64,000 nt of DNA from Janthinobacterium rivuli. GTDB taxonomy: Bacteria > Pseudomonadota > Gammaproteobacteria > Burkholderiales > Burkholderiaceae_D. The notes under the pieces were generated by a model. That model had not been told where the DNA came from, made no database searches, and worked only from the letters and a program-made list of their open reading frames with translations. Positions within the stretch are counted from its first letter, which is position 1. Each line of letters begins with the position of its first letter. Below are positions 56,921-64,000 of the stretch, one piece after another. A program made the translations under genes and the position numbers. The DNA is taken from NCBI RefSeq assembly GCF_029690045.1, contig NZ_CP121464.1, positions 6,200,001-6,264,000 on the forward strand, written 5' to 3'.

Positions 56921-58134
56921 TACGCGGCCACCGCCACGCGCTTGACGGCGCGCTCGTCGATGGGCAGGTTGATCAGCGCGGCCAGCAAGCCCAGGCCGAT
57001 GGTGATCATCCACACGATGTGGTAACTGCCCTGGTGCTCGTACAGATAGCCGCCCAGCCACGCCCCGAGGAAACTGCCCACCTGGTGCGAGAAGAACACC
57101 ATCCCGGCCAGCATCGACAAATGCTTCACGCCGAAGATGCCGGCGATGATGCCGTTCGTCAGCGGCACGGTCGACAGCCACAGCACGCCCATGCCGGCGG
57201 CGAACAGGTACACGGACCACGCCGACAATGGCGCCAGCAGAAACACGGTGATGACCACGGCGCGCGTCACGTAGATGGCTGACAATAAGTAGCGCTTGGC
57301 GATCTTGCCACCGAGTTTGCCCGCGTAGTAGGAGCCGACGATGTTGAACAGGCCGATCAGCGCCAGCGCCGTGACGGCGATGTTCGGGTTCATCAGGCCC
57401 TGGTCCTTCAGGTAGGCCGGCAAGTGCACGCCGATGAAGACCAGCTGGAAACCGCAGACAAAATACCCTGCCAGCAGCAGCCAGAACGAACGGCTGGCGA
57501 TGGCTTCGCTGAAGGCGGCGCCAACGCTTTGCTGCGGGCCGCTGGCGTGCGAGACGGGCGGCTCGCGCAGGTAGAAGGCCATCGGGATCATGGCCAGCAG
57601 CACCAGCGCTGCCAGCACATAAAAGGCATTTTGCCAGCCCACGGCTGAAATCAGCTGCTGCTCCACCGGCATCATGAGGAACTGGCCGAACGAGCCGGCC
57701 GCCGACGAGATGCCGAAGGCCCACGAGCGCTGCTCGGGCGGCGCGCTGCGGCCGATGATGCCGCTGATGGCGCCGAACGCCGTGCAGGCCAGCGCCAGGC
57801 CGATGAAGATACCGGAGCCGACGATGAACAGGGTCGGCTGCGTCACGAGCGCCATCCACACGAGGCCCGCCATGTAGCTGATGGCGCCGACGATGACGAC
57901 GCGCATGGTGCCGAAACGGTCGGCCGCCATGCCGGCGAACGGGCCGAAGACGCCCCACATCAGGTTTTGCATGGCCAGCGCCAGCGAATACGTTTCGCGC
58001 GTCCAGCCATTGGCTTGCGAGATTGGCTGCATCCAGAAGCCCAGGCCGTGGCGCACGCCCATCGCCAGGGTCAGGACGACGCCGCTGGCGATGAGAACAG
58101 TTTTCAGGCTGGGACGGGATGAGTGCAATGTCAT
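56920..58134 (-). CDS. MFS transporter
   Basis: A 404-residue inner-membrane carrier with 12 predicted helices. N-half motifs include RHGLGFWMQPISQANGWTRE and the loop MAADRFGTMRVV; C-half begins SRSFWLLLAGYFVCGFQLVF. It resembles the oxalate/formate-antiporter or monocarboxylate-like branch of MFS (YbfB/OFA-type N-terminus), but substrate cannot be inferred. Its ATG overlaps the oxidoreductase stop as ATGA. Part of the pyrC unit; followed by the small membrane protein. Confidence 0.87.
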   Translation of the reverse strand: MTLHSSRPSLKTVLIASGVVLTLAMGVRHGLGFWMQPISQANGWTRETYSLALAMQNLMWGVFGPFAGMAADRFGTMRVVIVGAISYMAGLVWMALVTQPTLFIVGSGIFIGLALACTAFGAISGIIGRSAPPEQRSWAFGISSAAGSFGQFLMMPVEQQLISAVGWQNAFYVLAALVLLAMIPMAFYLREPPVSHASGPQQSVGAAFSEAIASRSFWLLLAGYFVCGFQLVFIGVHLPAYLKDQGLMNPNIAVTALALIGLFNIVGSYYAGKLGGKIAKRYLLSAIYVTRAVVITVFLLAPLSAWSVYLFAAGMGVLWLSTVPLTNGIIAGIFGVKHLSMLAGMVFFSHQVGSFLGAWLGGYLYEHQGSYHIVWMITIGLGLLAALINLPIDERAVKRVAVAA

Positions 58135-59135
58135 GGGGTTCCTGTGTACGCCTGGTCGGCTTGGTAGACGAGGCCGATCTGGCCGCGCATGGTGTCAAGG
58201 TTGCGCATCAGCGCCACGCTGTCGGCGTGCGGCATGAGGGGGCTTTCCAGCAGGCCGGCGCGGATGCAGCGCATCGCTTCGATGGCCTCGTGCGCGTAGC
58301 CATTGCCCAGGTGCGGCGCGGCAACGACGCGGCGTGCGCCATCCATCGCTTCGACGGTCAAGTGATCGGGCTTGTAAAAGCGGCTGGGCAGGCGGATGCG
58401 TCCCAGGCTGCCGGAAATGGTCATTTCCGTCGGCGTCTGCGCGCGCAGGCTGCAGGCGCAGGACGAGGTACCGCCGCCCGCGTGCAGCAGCGAGAACACG
58501 ACCTGCTCATCGACGCCCGTGACGCCCATCTCGGCCAGCGCCTGCACCTGCGATACGGGGCCGAGGAAGAAGGCCGCCATCGACAGCGGATAGATGCCCA
58601 CGTCGAGCAACGCACCGCCGCCCAGTTCCGGGTTGAACATGCGGTGTTCGGGCGGGAAATTGGCGACGAAGCCGATATCAGCCTGCACCTGCCGCGGCAC
58701 GCCGATCTCGCCGCTGGCGATGATGCGCTGCGCTTCCTGCACGGCGGGCAGGAAACGGCTCCACATGGCTTCCATCAAAAACAGCTTTTTCTCGCGCGCC
58801 ATGTCAACCACGGCCTGCGCTTCGCGCGCATTCATGGTGAACGGTTTTTCGCACACGACGTGCTTGCCGGCGGCCAGGCACAGCAAGGCGTTTTCCGCAT
58901 GCAGGGTGTGCGGCGTGGCGATGTAGATCACGTCCACGTCAGGGTCCATGGCCAGCCCCTCGTAGGAACCGTGGCAACGCCCGATGCCGAATTCGGCGCC
59001 GAAAGCCTGTGCGCCAGCCTCGCTGCGCGAGGCGACCGCCACCAGTTGCGCACCGGGCGCGTCACGCAAGCCATTGGCCATCGCGCGGGCGATCTTGCCG
59101 GTGCCGAGGATGCCCCAGCGGACGGTATTTTCCAT
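58131..59135 (-). CDS. Gfo/Idh/MocA-family oxidoreductase
   Basis: A 334-residue NAD(P)-dependent dehydrogenase. Rossmann motif WGILGTGKIARAMANGL at 7-23; the catalytic Lys in HVVCEKPFTMNAREA; substrate-domain blocks MEAMWSRFLPA and GGGALLDVGIYPLSMAAF. It looks like the dimeric dihydrodiol/xylose-dehydrogenase branch, but the sugar or diol substrate is unknown. ATG has the usual GILGTGKIA distance to the start; one base separates it from the DUF3025 stop. Neighbours suggest transport of its substrate by the MFS protein that follows. Confidence 0.9.
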   Translation of the reverse strand: MENTVRWGILGTGKIARAMANGLRDAPGAQLVAVASRSEAGAQAFGAEFGIGRCHGSYEGLAMDPDVDVIYIATPHTLHAENALLCLAAGKHVVCEKPFTMNAREAQAVVDMAREKKLFLMEAMWSRFLPAVQEAQRIIASGEIGVPRQVQADIGFVANFPPEHRMFNPELGGGALLDVGIYPLSMAAFFLGPVSQVQALAEMGVTGVDEQVVFSLLHAGGGTSSCACSLRAQTPTEMTISGSLGRIRLPSRFYKPDHLTVEAMDGARRVVAAPHLGNGYAHEAIEAMRCIRAGLLESPLMPHADSVALMRNLDTMRGQIGLVYQADQAYTGTP

Positions 59136-59136
59136 A

Positions 59137-59955
59137 CTATTGATCTCTTTCTGCGCCAGCCGCCTTGCGCTTCGGGCGGAACACCGCCGCGTCATTGTAA
59201 AAATCGTCGTCCTGGCCTTCACACCAGCCGGGCAAACCCAGTACGGGCAGCGGCGTGAAGTCCGCCGTGGTGAGGCCTTGCTGCGCCAGGTCTTGCGCCA
59301 CCCGCTCGTCGAGCCAGGCGCGGCGTGCCGCATCGTCGAGCGCAAAGTAGGCGTCGCCGGCGAAGATCACGCGCGTGTGCGCCGTGATGGCCTTGCGCGG
59401 CGCTACCAGTTTTTCCATCAGCGCGTGGCCGAACAACCAGACATCGGCGTCGCCGCCCGCGCCAAATTTGTCGCGCTGCGCGATGAACGCGCTGCGCCAG
59501 TCGTGCCCGCGCAAGGCCGCGTCCAGCGCGCGCCCTGCGTCGCTGTCGCGCAGCACCAGCAAGGCGGAATTCTCGTCAAAAATCGTCGCGCCATCGCGCG
59601 CGGGACCGCGCGATTTTCCGACGCCGGACAGGGCGATCTGCGCCGCCTGCAGCGCATTCAGCTGCCGCTTGATGCGGGGGAAGGTCAGCCACACGAGGGC
59701 GTTGAAAAAATCGTGCAGATTGTCGCGCGTGGGCACGCCGCCCGTCGCACCGATGAACTCTTCGTAGGCCACGCCTTCGGGCAGGTCCGCTTGCGGCACG
59801 AAAGCCAGCGGCAAGCCGGTGGGATTGCGCAAGTCCAGCGCCCGCGCCCGTGCGTTCAGCGCGGCAATCACCGTGTCGCGCTGCAGATCCAGCTGCCGTC
59901 GCGCCGGCAGCACCGTGGCAAACCAGGGGCGGGTCCAGTCTATCGATGGCAGCAT
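59137..59955 (-). CDS. DUF3025 domain protein
   Basis: A 272-residue cytoplasmic protein of the DUF3025 family found mainly beside pyrC in betaproteobacteria. Seen: YEEFIGATGGVPTRDNLHDF, the strongly conserved HDFFNALVWLTFPRIKRQLN, and DENSALLVLRD with a later FGHALMEKLVAPRKAITAH. Function unknown; conserved polar residues (His, Asp, Asn in TRDNLHDF) hint at an enzyme. Begins 6 bases after pyrC. Confidence 0.9.
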   Translation of the reverse strand: MLPSIDWTRPWFATVLPARRQLDLQRDTVIAALNARARALDLRNPTGLPLAFVPQADLPEGVAYEEFIGATGGVPTRDNLHDFFNALVWLTFPRIKRQLNALQAAQIALSGVGKSRGPARDGATIFDENSALLVLRDSDAGRALDAALRGHDWRSAFIAQRDKFGAGGDADVWLFGHALMEKLVAPRKAITAHTRVIFAGDAYFALDDAARRAWLDERVAQDLAQQGLTTADFTPLPVLGLPGWCEGQDDDFYNDAAVFRPKRKAAGAERDQ

Positions 59956-59961
59956 GAACGC

Positions 59962-61026
59962 TTAGACCATTTTCCAGTTGATCTGCTCGCCCGCGTTGAG
60001 CGGAATGACATGGCTGTCGCCCAGCGGCAGCGAGGCCGGCAAGGTCCAGCTTTCGCGCTTCAAGGTGATGGTGTCCGTGTTGCGCGGCACGCCGTAGAAA
60101 GCCGGACCGTGGAAGCTGGCAAACGCTTCCAGTTTATCGAGCGCGCCGGCCCGTTCGAACGCTTCCGCATACATTTCCATCGCGTGCAGGGCCGTGTAGC
60201 AACCGGCGCAGCCGCAGGCCATTTCCTTGGCGCCTTGCGCGTGCGGCGCAGAATCGGTGCCGAGGAAGAAACGCTCGTCGCCGCTGGCGGCGGCCGTCAT
60301 CAGGGCCAGGCGGTGCTCTTCGCGTTTCAGGATGGGCAGGCAGTAGTAATGGGGGCGGATGCCGCCCTTGAAAATCTCGTTGCGGTTGTACAGCAGATGA
60401 TGCGCCGTGATGGTGGCGGCGATCGGGCCTTCCGCTTCGGCCACGTACTGCGCCGCATCCTTGGTGGTGATGTGCTCGAACACGACGGACAGGGCCGGGA
60501 AGGCGCTGCGCAGCGGACGCATCACGCGCTCGATGAAGACGGCTTCGCGGTCGAAAATGTCGATTTCCGGGTCCGTCACTTCACCGTGCACAAGGAAGGG
60601 CATGCCCACTTCCTGCATCACTTCGAGCACCTTGTAGCAATTCTTCAAGTCCGTCACGCCCAGGTCGGAATTCGTCGTCGCGCCAGCCGGATACAGTTTC
60701 ACAGCCTGCACAATGCCGCTATCTTGCGCGCGGCGAATTTCGTCGGGCGAGGTGTTGTTCGTCAGGTACAGCACCATCAGCGGATCGAAGTTTACGCCTT
60801 GCGGCACGGCGGCCAGGATGCGCTCGCGGTAGGCGCTGGCATCGGCCGTGGTGGTGACAGGCGGTTTCAGGTTCGGCATGACGATGGCGCGGCCGAACTG
60901 GCGCGCGCTGTGCGGCAGCACGCTGGCCATGACGGCGCCGTCGCGCAGGTGCAGATGCCAGTCATCCGGACGGGTGATGGTGATGGAAGATGGAACGGCG
61001 ACTGGGGTGTGATCGAGTGTGGACAT
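59962..61026 (-). CDS. pyrC: Dihydroorotase
   Basis: A 354-residue binuclear zinc amidohydrolase closing carbamoyl-aspartate to dihydroorotate in pyrimidine synthesis. Metal ligands: His24 and His26 in [10 protein letters not shown], carbamylated Lys109 in [14 protein letters not shown], His in FLVHGEV and in VVFEHITT, Asp in GTDSAPH. Length like E. coli PyrC (348), type II. First gene of the pyrC-DUF3025-oxidoreductase-MFS-small protein unit, so its promoter drives all five unless others lie inside. Confidence 0.97.
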   Translation of the reverse strand: MSTLDHTPVAVPSSITITRPDDWHLHLRDGAVMASVLPHSARQFGRAIVMPNLKPPVTTTADASAYRERILAAVPQGVNFDPLMVLYLTNNTSPDEIRRAQDSGIVQAVKLYPAGATTNSDLGVTDLKNCYKVLEVMQEVGMPFLVHGEVTDPEIDIFDREAVFIERVMRPLRSAFPALSVVFEHITTKDAAQYVAEAEGPIAATITAHHLLYNRNEIFKGGIRPHYYCLPILKREEHRLALMTAAASGDERFFLGTDSAPHAQGAKEMACGCAGCYTALHAMEMYAEAFERAGALDKLEAFASFHGPAFYGVPRNTDTITLKRESWTLPASLPLGDSHVIPLNAGEQINWKMV

Positions 61027-61115
61027 GGCGGCTGCTCTCAGGCGGTCATTGCGAATAGCGCCATTTTACCAGTCGCGGGGCAGCAGCACAGGCGGAGGAA
61101 GCCGGTGAGGAATGC

Positions 61116-61451
61116 TCAGGCGACAGCCAGTTTCAGGTGGCCGATGGCGTTGGCTGCCGGCTTGACGCTGATCTCGATGTCGTAACCTAGGCGGTTCAGG
61201 CAATCCATCAGCTTGCGTTCGGACAGGCCGGAAAAATCGCCGCGCAGCATGCCCGACACCTTGGGCTGGGCGATGCCCATGCGCCGTGCCGCTTCTTCCT
61301 GCGTCAATTCCAGCTTGCGCATGGCATTGCGGATCTCGCCCACCAGGCCGGACTTGATTTGCAGCTTGTCGGCGCCGGACAGGCCCAGGTCGGCAAAGAC
61401 GTTACCGCTGGACAGTTCAAACTCGGTCTCATCGATGGTACGTTTTTTCAT
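61116..61451 (-). CDS. HigA-type antitoxin with helix-turn-helix
   Basis: A 111-residue XRE-family protein: residues about 38-95 form the HTH (MRKLELTQEEAARRMGIAQPKVSGML). The C-terminus SERKLMDCLNRLGYDIEISV is the usual pairing with a Gp49-like toxin. Overlaps the toxin gene by 23 bases and is transcribed after it, as in higBA systems. It should bind the toxin and repress the shared promoter at the inverted repeat upstream. Confidence 0.87.
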   Translation of the reverse strand: MKKRTIDETEFELSSGNVFADLGLSGADKLQIKSGLVGEIRNAMRKLELTQEEAARRMGIAQPKVSGMLRGDFSGLSERKLMDCLNRLGYDIEISVKPAANAIGHLKLAVA

Positions 61452-61818
61452 GACGTAACTCCTCTATCCATTGTTGTGCACTGTGCAGGCGGGCGCGCAC
61501 CAGATCCATTTCCTGCTTCGGCGTCGCGATACCGATCTTGCTCTTCTTTTGGAAGCAGTGCTGCACGAACACCGCCTCCTCGAACTTCACCGTGTAGACG
61601 GCGCGATATGTGCCACCCGCATCATCGTCGACAATTTCCAGCACGCCCGCACAACCAAAGCCGTGCAACACCTTGGCGCTGTCGTGCCGGTCGCCGCGCT
61701 GCGCCAGATCCAGCGCATGGCCAAAAAACGAGCGGATGCCCACAGGCAGGGCCATCAATTCTTTCTTGGTGGAAGCAACCCACACCAGCGGCTTGTGCGG
61801 CTTTGCAATGATCTTCAT
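61429..61818 (-). CDS. HigB-type (Gp49-like, RelE/ParE superfamily) toxin
   Basis: A 129-residue putative mRNA interferase. Family features: KELMALPVGIRSFFGHALDLA (quoted as LMALPVGIRSFFGHALDLA), GFGCAGVLEIVDDDAGGTYRAVYTV (quoted as LEIVDDDAGGTYRAVYTV), and the Lys-rich VLHCFQKKSKIGIATPKQE region (here VQHCFQKKSK). Arg and Lys at the end of strands are as in active relatives. AAAGG lies eight bases upstream within the operator. AT content around its 5' end is higher than in neighbours, in keeping with transfer. Confidence 0.86.
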   Translation of the reverse strand: MKIIAKPHKPLVWVASTKKELMALPVGIRSFFGHALDLAQRGDRHDSAKVLHGFGCAGVLEIVDDDAGGTYRAVYTVKFEEAVFVQHCFQKKSKIGIATPKQEMDLVRARLHSAQQWIEELRHEKTYHR

Positions 61819-61821
61819 AAA

Positions 61822-61841
61822 TTATACCTTTATTGGTATAA
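61822..61841. promoter_or_regulatory. Inverted-repeat operator of the toxin-antitoxin pair
   Basis: TTATACC (61822-61828) and GGTATAA (61835-61841) form an exact 7-bp inverted repeat with a 6-base spacer, four bases before the toxin ATG and covering its Shine-Dalgarno. The minus-strand TTTATA of the outer arm is a likely -10 region. Fits autoregulation by the antitoxin. Confidence 0.65.
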
Positions 61842-61933
61842 ATTGGAAGGATTTGACTGGAAAAGAATCAGCCTACGGCGGATTGAATAACGATCGTTTG
61901 CGGCAAGCCAAGCCCGGCCGCCTGACGGACGGC

Positions 61934-61957
61934 AAAACGGCCGGTATCAACCGGCCG
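61934..61957 (-). terminator. Probable terminator of the glt operon
   Basis: Minus-strand stem CGGCCGG/CCGGCCG (61957-61951 with 61944-61938) followed by TTTT, about 130 bases beyond the gltL stop. The stretch 61958-62085 holds no gene that I can see. Confidence 0.6.
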
Positions 61958-62085
61958 CTTGTGGCATGAGAACGAAGAAAATCAGAGCGATGTCAACGGC
62001 GATCTTGTCATGCCCAGCGCCAGCATGGCACCGGCAATTTGTTTCATGACCGGCATCCGCCCCCCAGCTTCAAAGCGAAGAAAGA

Positions 62086-62811
62086 TCAATGGATGATCTT
62101 GGCCAGGAAATCGCGCGCGCGGTCCGAGCGCGTCGTGTTGAAGAAGTCGTCCTTGCTGCAATCTTCGATGATCTTGCCCTGGTCCATGAAGACGATGCGG
62201 TTGGCCACGCGCTTGGCAAAGCCCATTTCGTGCGTGACGACCATCATGGTCATGCCTTCCTGCGCCAGGCCCACCATCACGTCGAGCACTTCGTTGATCA
62301 TTTCAGGGTCGAGCGCCGATGTCGGCTCGTCGAACAGCATGGCGATCGGATCCATCGACAGCGCGCGGGCGATCGCCACGCGCTGCTGCTGGCCGCCCGA
62401 CAGTTGGCCCGGGAATTTGTCCTGCTGCGACAGCAGTCCCACGCGGTCCAGGTATTTCAAACCCTTGGCATTGGCTTCGTCGGCGCTGCGGCCCAGCACC
62501 TTGATCTGGCCGATGGTGAGGTTTTCGCGGATCGACAGGTGCGGAAACAGCTCGAAATTCTGGAACACCATGCCGATGCGCGCGCGCAGTTTCGATAAAT
62601 TCGTTTTCGGATCGTTGACGCTGATGCCGTCGACGAAGATCTGCCCCTGCTGGATCGGCTCGAGGCCGTTGACGGTCTTGATCAGGGTCGACTTGCCGGA
62701 GCCGGACGGGCCGCAAATGACCATCACGTCGCCCTTGGCGACATTGGTGGTGCAGTCGGTCAGTACCTGGAACTGGCCATACCATTTGCTGACGTTATTG
62801 AGTTCAATCAT
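62086..62811 (-). CDS. gltL: Glutamate/aspartate ABC transporter ATP-binding protein
   Basis: A 241-residue ATPase of the polar-amino-acid importer class. Walker A GPSGSGKS at 34-41, Q-loop MVFQNFELFPHL, signature LSGGQQQRVAIARAL, Walker B AMLFDEPTSALD and the switch His in VVTHEMGFAK are all present. Same length as E. coli GltL (241). It follows gltK by 19 bases and ends the transcript. Confidence 0.95.
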   Translation of the reverse strand: MIELNNVSKWYGQFQVLTDCTTNVAKGDVMVICGPSGSGKSTLIKTVNGLEPIQQGQIFVDGISVNDPKTNLSKLRARIGMVFQNFELFPHLSIRENLTIGQIKVLGRSADEANAKGLKYLDRVGLLSQQDKFPGQLSGGQQQRVAIARALSMDPIAMLFDEPTSALDPEMINEVLDVMVGLAQEGMTMMVVTHEMGFAKRVANRIVFMDQGKIIEDCSKDDFFNTTRSDRARDFLAKIIH

Positions 62812-62830
62812 CTTGTTCTTTCTTTTACGG

Positions 62831-63523
62831 TTAGCGAATGATGGCGACGCGTTTCTGCAGGCGTTTTACCAGGAACGACAAGGCATAGCACAGCACGAAA
62901 TACACGACGGCGACAAACACGTACATCTCCACCAGGCGGCCGTCGCGCTGGGCGATCTTCGAGGCGGCGCCGACGAAATCGGGGATCGACAGCACGTACA
63001 CGAGCGACACGTCCTGGAACAGCACGATGGTTTGCGTCAGCAGCACGGGGATCATGTTGCGGAACGCTTGCGGCAGCACGATGAAGGCCATGGTCTGCGA
63101 GTAGTTCATGCCCAGCGCCTGGCCGGCCCAGACCTGGCCGCGCGGGATCGACTGTATGCCGCTGCGCATGATCTCGCAATAGTATGCCGCCTCGAACATG
63201 ATGAAGGTGATCAGCGCGGAGGAGAACGCGCCCACTTTCACGGGCTCTTCCGCGCCGATGATCCAGGCGGCGATGTACGGCACCAGGAAGTAGAACCAGA
63301 AGATCACCAGCACCAGCGGGATCGAGCGTATCAAGTTGACGTAGCTCGACGCCACGCCCGAGATGAGGCGGCTGCCGGACAAGCGCATCAGCGCCAGCAG
63401 GGTGCCCAGCACGATGCCGCCCACCATGGACAGCGCCGTCAGTTTCAAGGTGAAGATCATACCGGTCTGGAACAGGTAGACCCACGAGCGGGAGATGACA
63501 TCGAAGTCGAAATTACCGAACAT
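62831..63523 (-). CDS. gltK: Glutamate/aspartate ABC transporter permease GltK
   Basis: A 230-residue inner-membrane permease with about five helices. The HisM-type coupling segment is seen in EIMRSGIQSIPRGQVWAGQA and LGMNYSQTMAFIVLPQAFRN. The start is MFGNFDFDVISRSW, one base after the gltJ stop. The pair GltJ/GltK forms the membrane channel for the binding protein, whose gene lies outside the window. Confidence 0.93.
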   Translation of the reverse strand: MFGNFDFDVISRSWVYLFQTGMIFTLKLTALSMVGGIVLGTLLALMRLSGSRLISGVASSYVNLIRSIPLVLVIFWFYFLVPYIAAWIIGAEEPVKVGAFSSALITFIMFEAAYYCEIMRSGIQSIPRGQVWAGQALGMNYSQTMAFIVLPQAFRNMIPVLLTQTIVLFQDVSLVYVLSIPDFVGAASKIAQRDGRLVEMYVFVAVVYFVLCYALSFLVKRLQKRVAIIR

Positions 63524-63524
63524 A

Positions 63525-64000
63525 TCAATGTCCTCCCGTCTTGGCGCCGGCGACGATGAAGCCCGGAATGGCGACTTTTTTCTCGATCAGGTGCATCAGC
63601 ACCACCACCAGCAGATTGACGACGACGTAGATGATGGTGGCGGCCGAAAACGCCTCGAATACCTGGAACGAGAATTCCTGGATGGCGCGCGCGCTGGCCG
63701 TCAGTTCGATCAGGCCGATGGTCAGCGCCACGGAACTGTTCTTGATGATGTTCAAAAATTCGCTGGTCAGCGGCGGCATGATGACGCGCGCGGCCATCGG
63801 CAGCAAAATGAAGCGGTAGGTTTGCGGCAGGGTCAGGCCCAGCGCCGTGCCGGCCAGTTTCTGTCCGCGCGGCAGCGCCTCGATACCCGTCGTGACCTGC
63901 ACGGCCACGCGCGAGGAGGTAAAGAATCCCAGGCACAGCACGGCCGTGACGAACGGCGCATTGGGCAGCGACTTGACCCAGGCGCCCAGGTCAGGCGGCA
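63525..64000 (-). CDS. gltJ: Glutamate/aspartate ABC transporter permease GltJ (partial)
   Basis: The C-terminal 158 residues of an inner-membrane permease; the gene runs off the window end, so its start is not seen. The segment GIEALPRGQKLAGTALGLTL is the EAA-type loop that docks on GltL; LTSEFLNIIKNSSVALTIGL and the final KVAIPGF match GltJ of E. coli (246 residues). The codon at GTG 63941 is internal, since family homology (SLPNAPFVTAVLCLGF) continues upstream of it. Confidence 0.92.
   Translation of the reverse strand, partial: PPDLGAWVKSLPNAPFVTAVLCLGFFTSSRVAVQVTTGIEALPRGQKLAGTALGLTLPQTYRFILLPMAARVIMPPLTSEFLNIIKNSSVALTIGLIELTASARAIQEFSFQVFEAFSAATIIYVVVNLLVVVLMHLIEKKVAIPGFIVAGAKTGGH

Noticed and set aside
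61821..61826. Minus-strand TATAAT just before the toxin ATG as its -10 box
   Set aside because: Only two bases from the ATG, so transcription would begin inside the gene; it is more likely part of the operator.
63525..63941. GTG at 63941 as the start of gltJ
   Set aside because: Homology to GltJ continues upstream to the window edge; the gene is truncated by the window.

Overview
The window is chromosomal DNA of a GC-rich betaproteobacterium, most likely an Oxalobacteraceae (Janthinobacterium/Massilia/Duganella type). This rests on gene content and order (queA-tgt-yajC-secD-secF beside recG; pyrC followed by a DUF3025 gene; a large NAD-glutamate dehydrogenase inside an arginine succinyltransferase operon), on protein similarity judged by eye, and on dense GC-rich coding with long spurious antisense frames. 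I see no rRNA, tRNA, CRISPR array, insertion sequence or prophage. The species call is inference.

Layout. (1) 1-10.1 kb: bacterioferritin; then, on the minus strand, a sucrose locus of the Xanthomonas sux type (TonB-dependent receptor, amylosucrase, sugar MFS transporter, LacI regulator) with two near-identical LacI-type operators 158 bp apart; a glutathione S-transferase gene broken by a one-base deletion in an A-run; then purB. (2) 10.2-15 kb: a cytochrome b561 gene with two YceI-family genes, a small GlsB/YeaQ-type membrane protein and an S46 dipeptidyl-peptidase. (3) 15-30.8 kb: housekeeping and accessory genes: an exported protein that looks like a degenerate metallo-beta-lactamase fold, an M14 carboxypeptidase, a FUSC-family membrane protein, an S9 peptidase, two amino-acid permeases, a RidA-like protein, an ABC-F ATPase, an old-yellow-enzyme reductase, a glycine-zipper protein, and DUF1993 and DUF2167 proteins. 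(4) 30.9-44.2 kb, minus strand: a complete arginine catabolic operon astC-aruF-aruG-astD-astB-gdhB-astE, headed by an AraC-family ArgR-like regulator gene. A sequence matching the Pseudomonas ArgR half-site pattern lies just upstream of a -10 element before astC. Arginine is converted to succinate and two glutamates, and the embedded glutamate dehydrogenase passes glutamate on to 2-oxoglutarate.

(5) 44.3-48.7 kb: a MarR regulator whose start codon lies inside a palindrome, a small acidic protein, an HDOD protein, a second (intact) glutathione S-transferase, and a two-gene unit of a ClpP-like exported protein and a WYL regulator. (6) 48.7-56.8 kb: secF, secD, yajC, tgt and queA (minus strand), and recG (plus strand). 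(7) 56.8-61.0 kb, minus strand: a tightly packed unit pyrC - DUF3025 - Gfo/Idh/MocA oxidoreductase - MFS transporter - 41-residue membrane protein, with stop/start overlaps or gaps of a few bases throughout. (8) 61.1-61.9 kb: a HigBA-type toxin-antitoxin pair with its own inverted-repeat operator. (9) 62.1-64.0 kb: glutamate/aspartate ABC transporter genes gltL, gltK and a gltJ cut by the window end.

The most unusual items are the ArgR-controlled arginine operon with gdhB inside it, the paired sux operators, the repairable frameshift in the glutathione S-transferase gene, the start-codon palindrome of the MarR gene, and the 41-residue membrane protein coupled to an MFS transporter. No wholly new multi-gene system is evident; most of the window is core-like chromosome.
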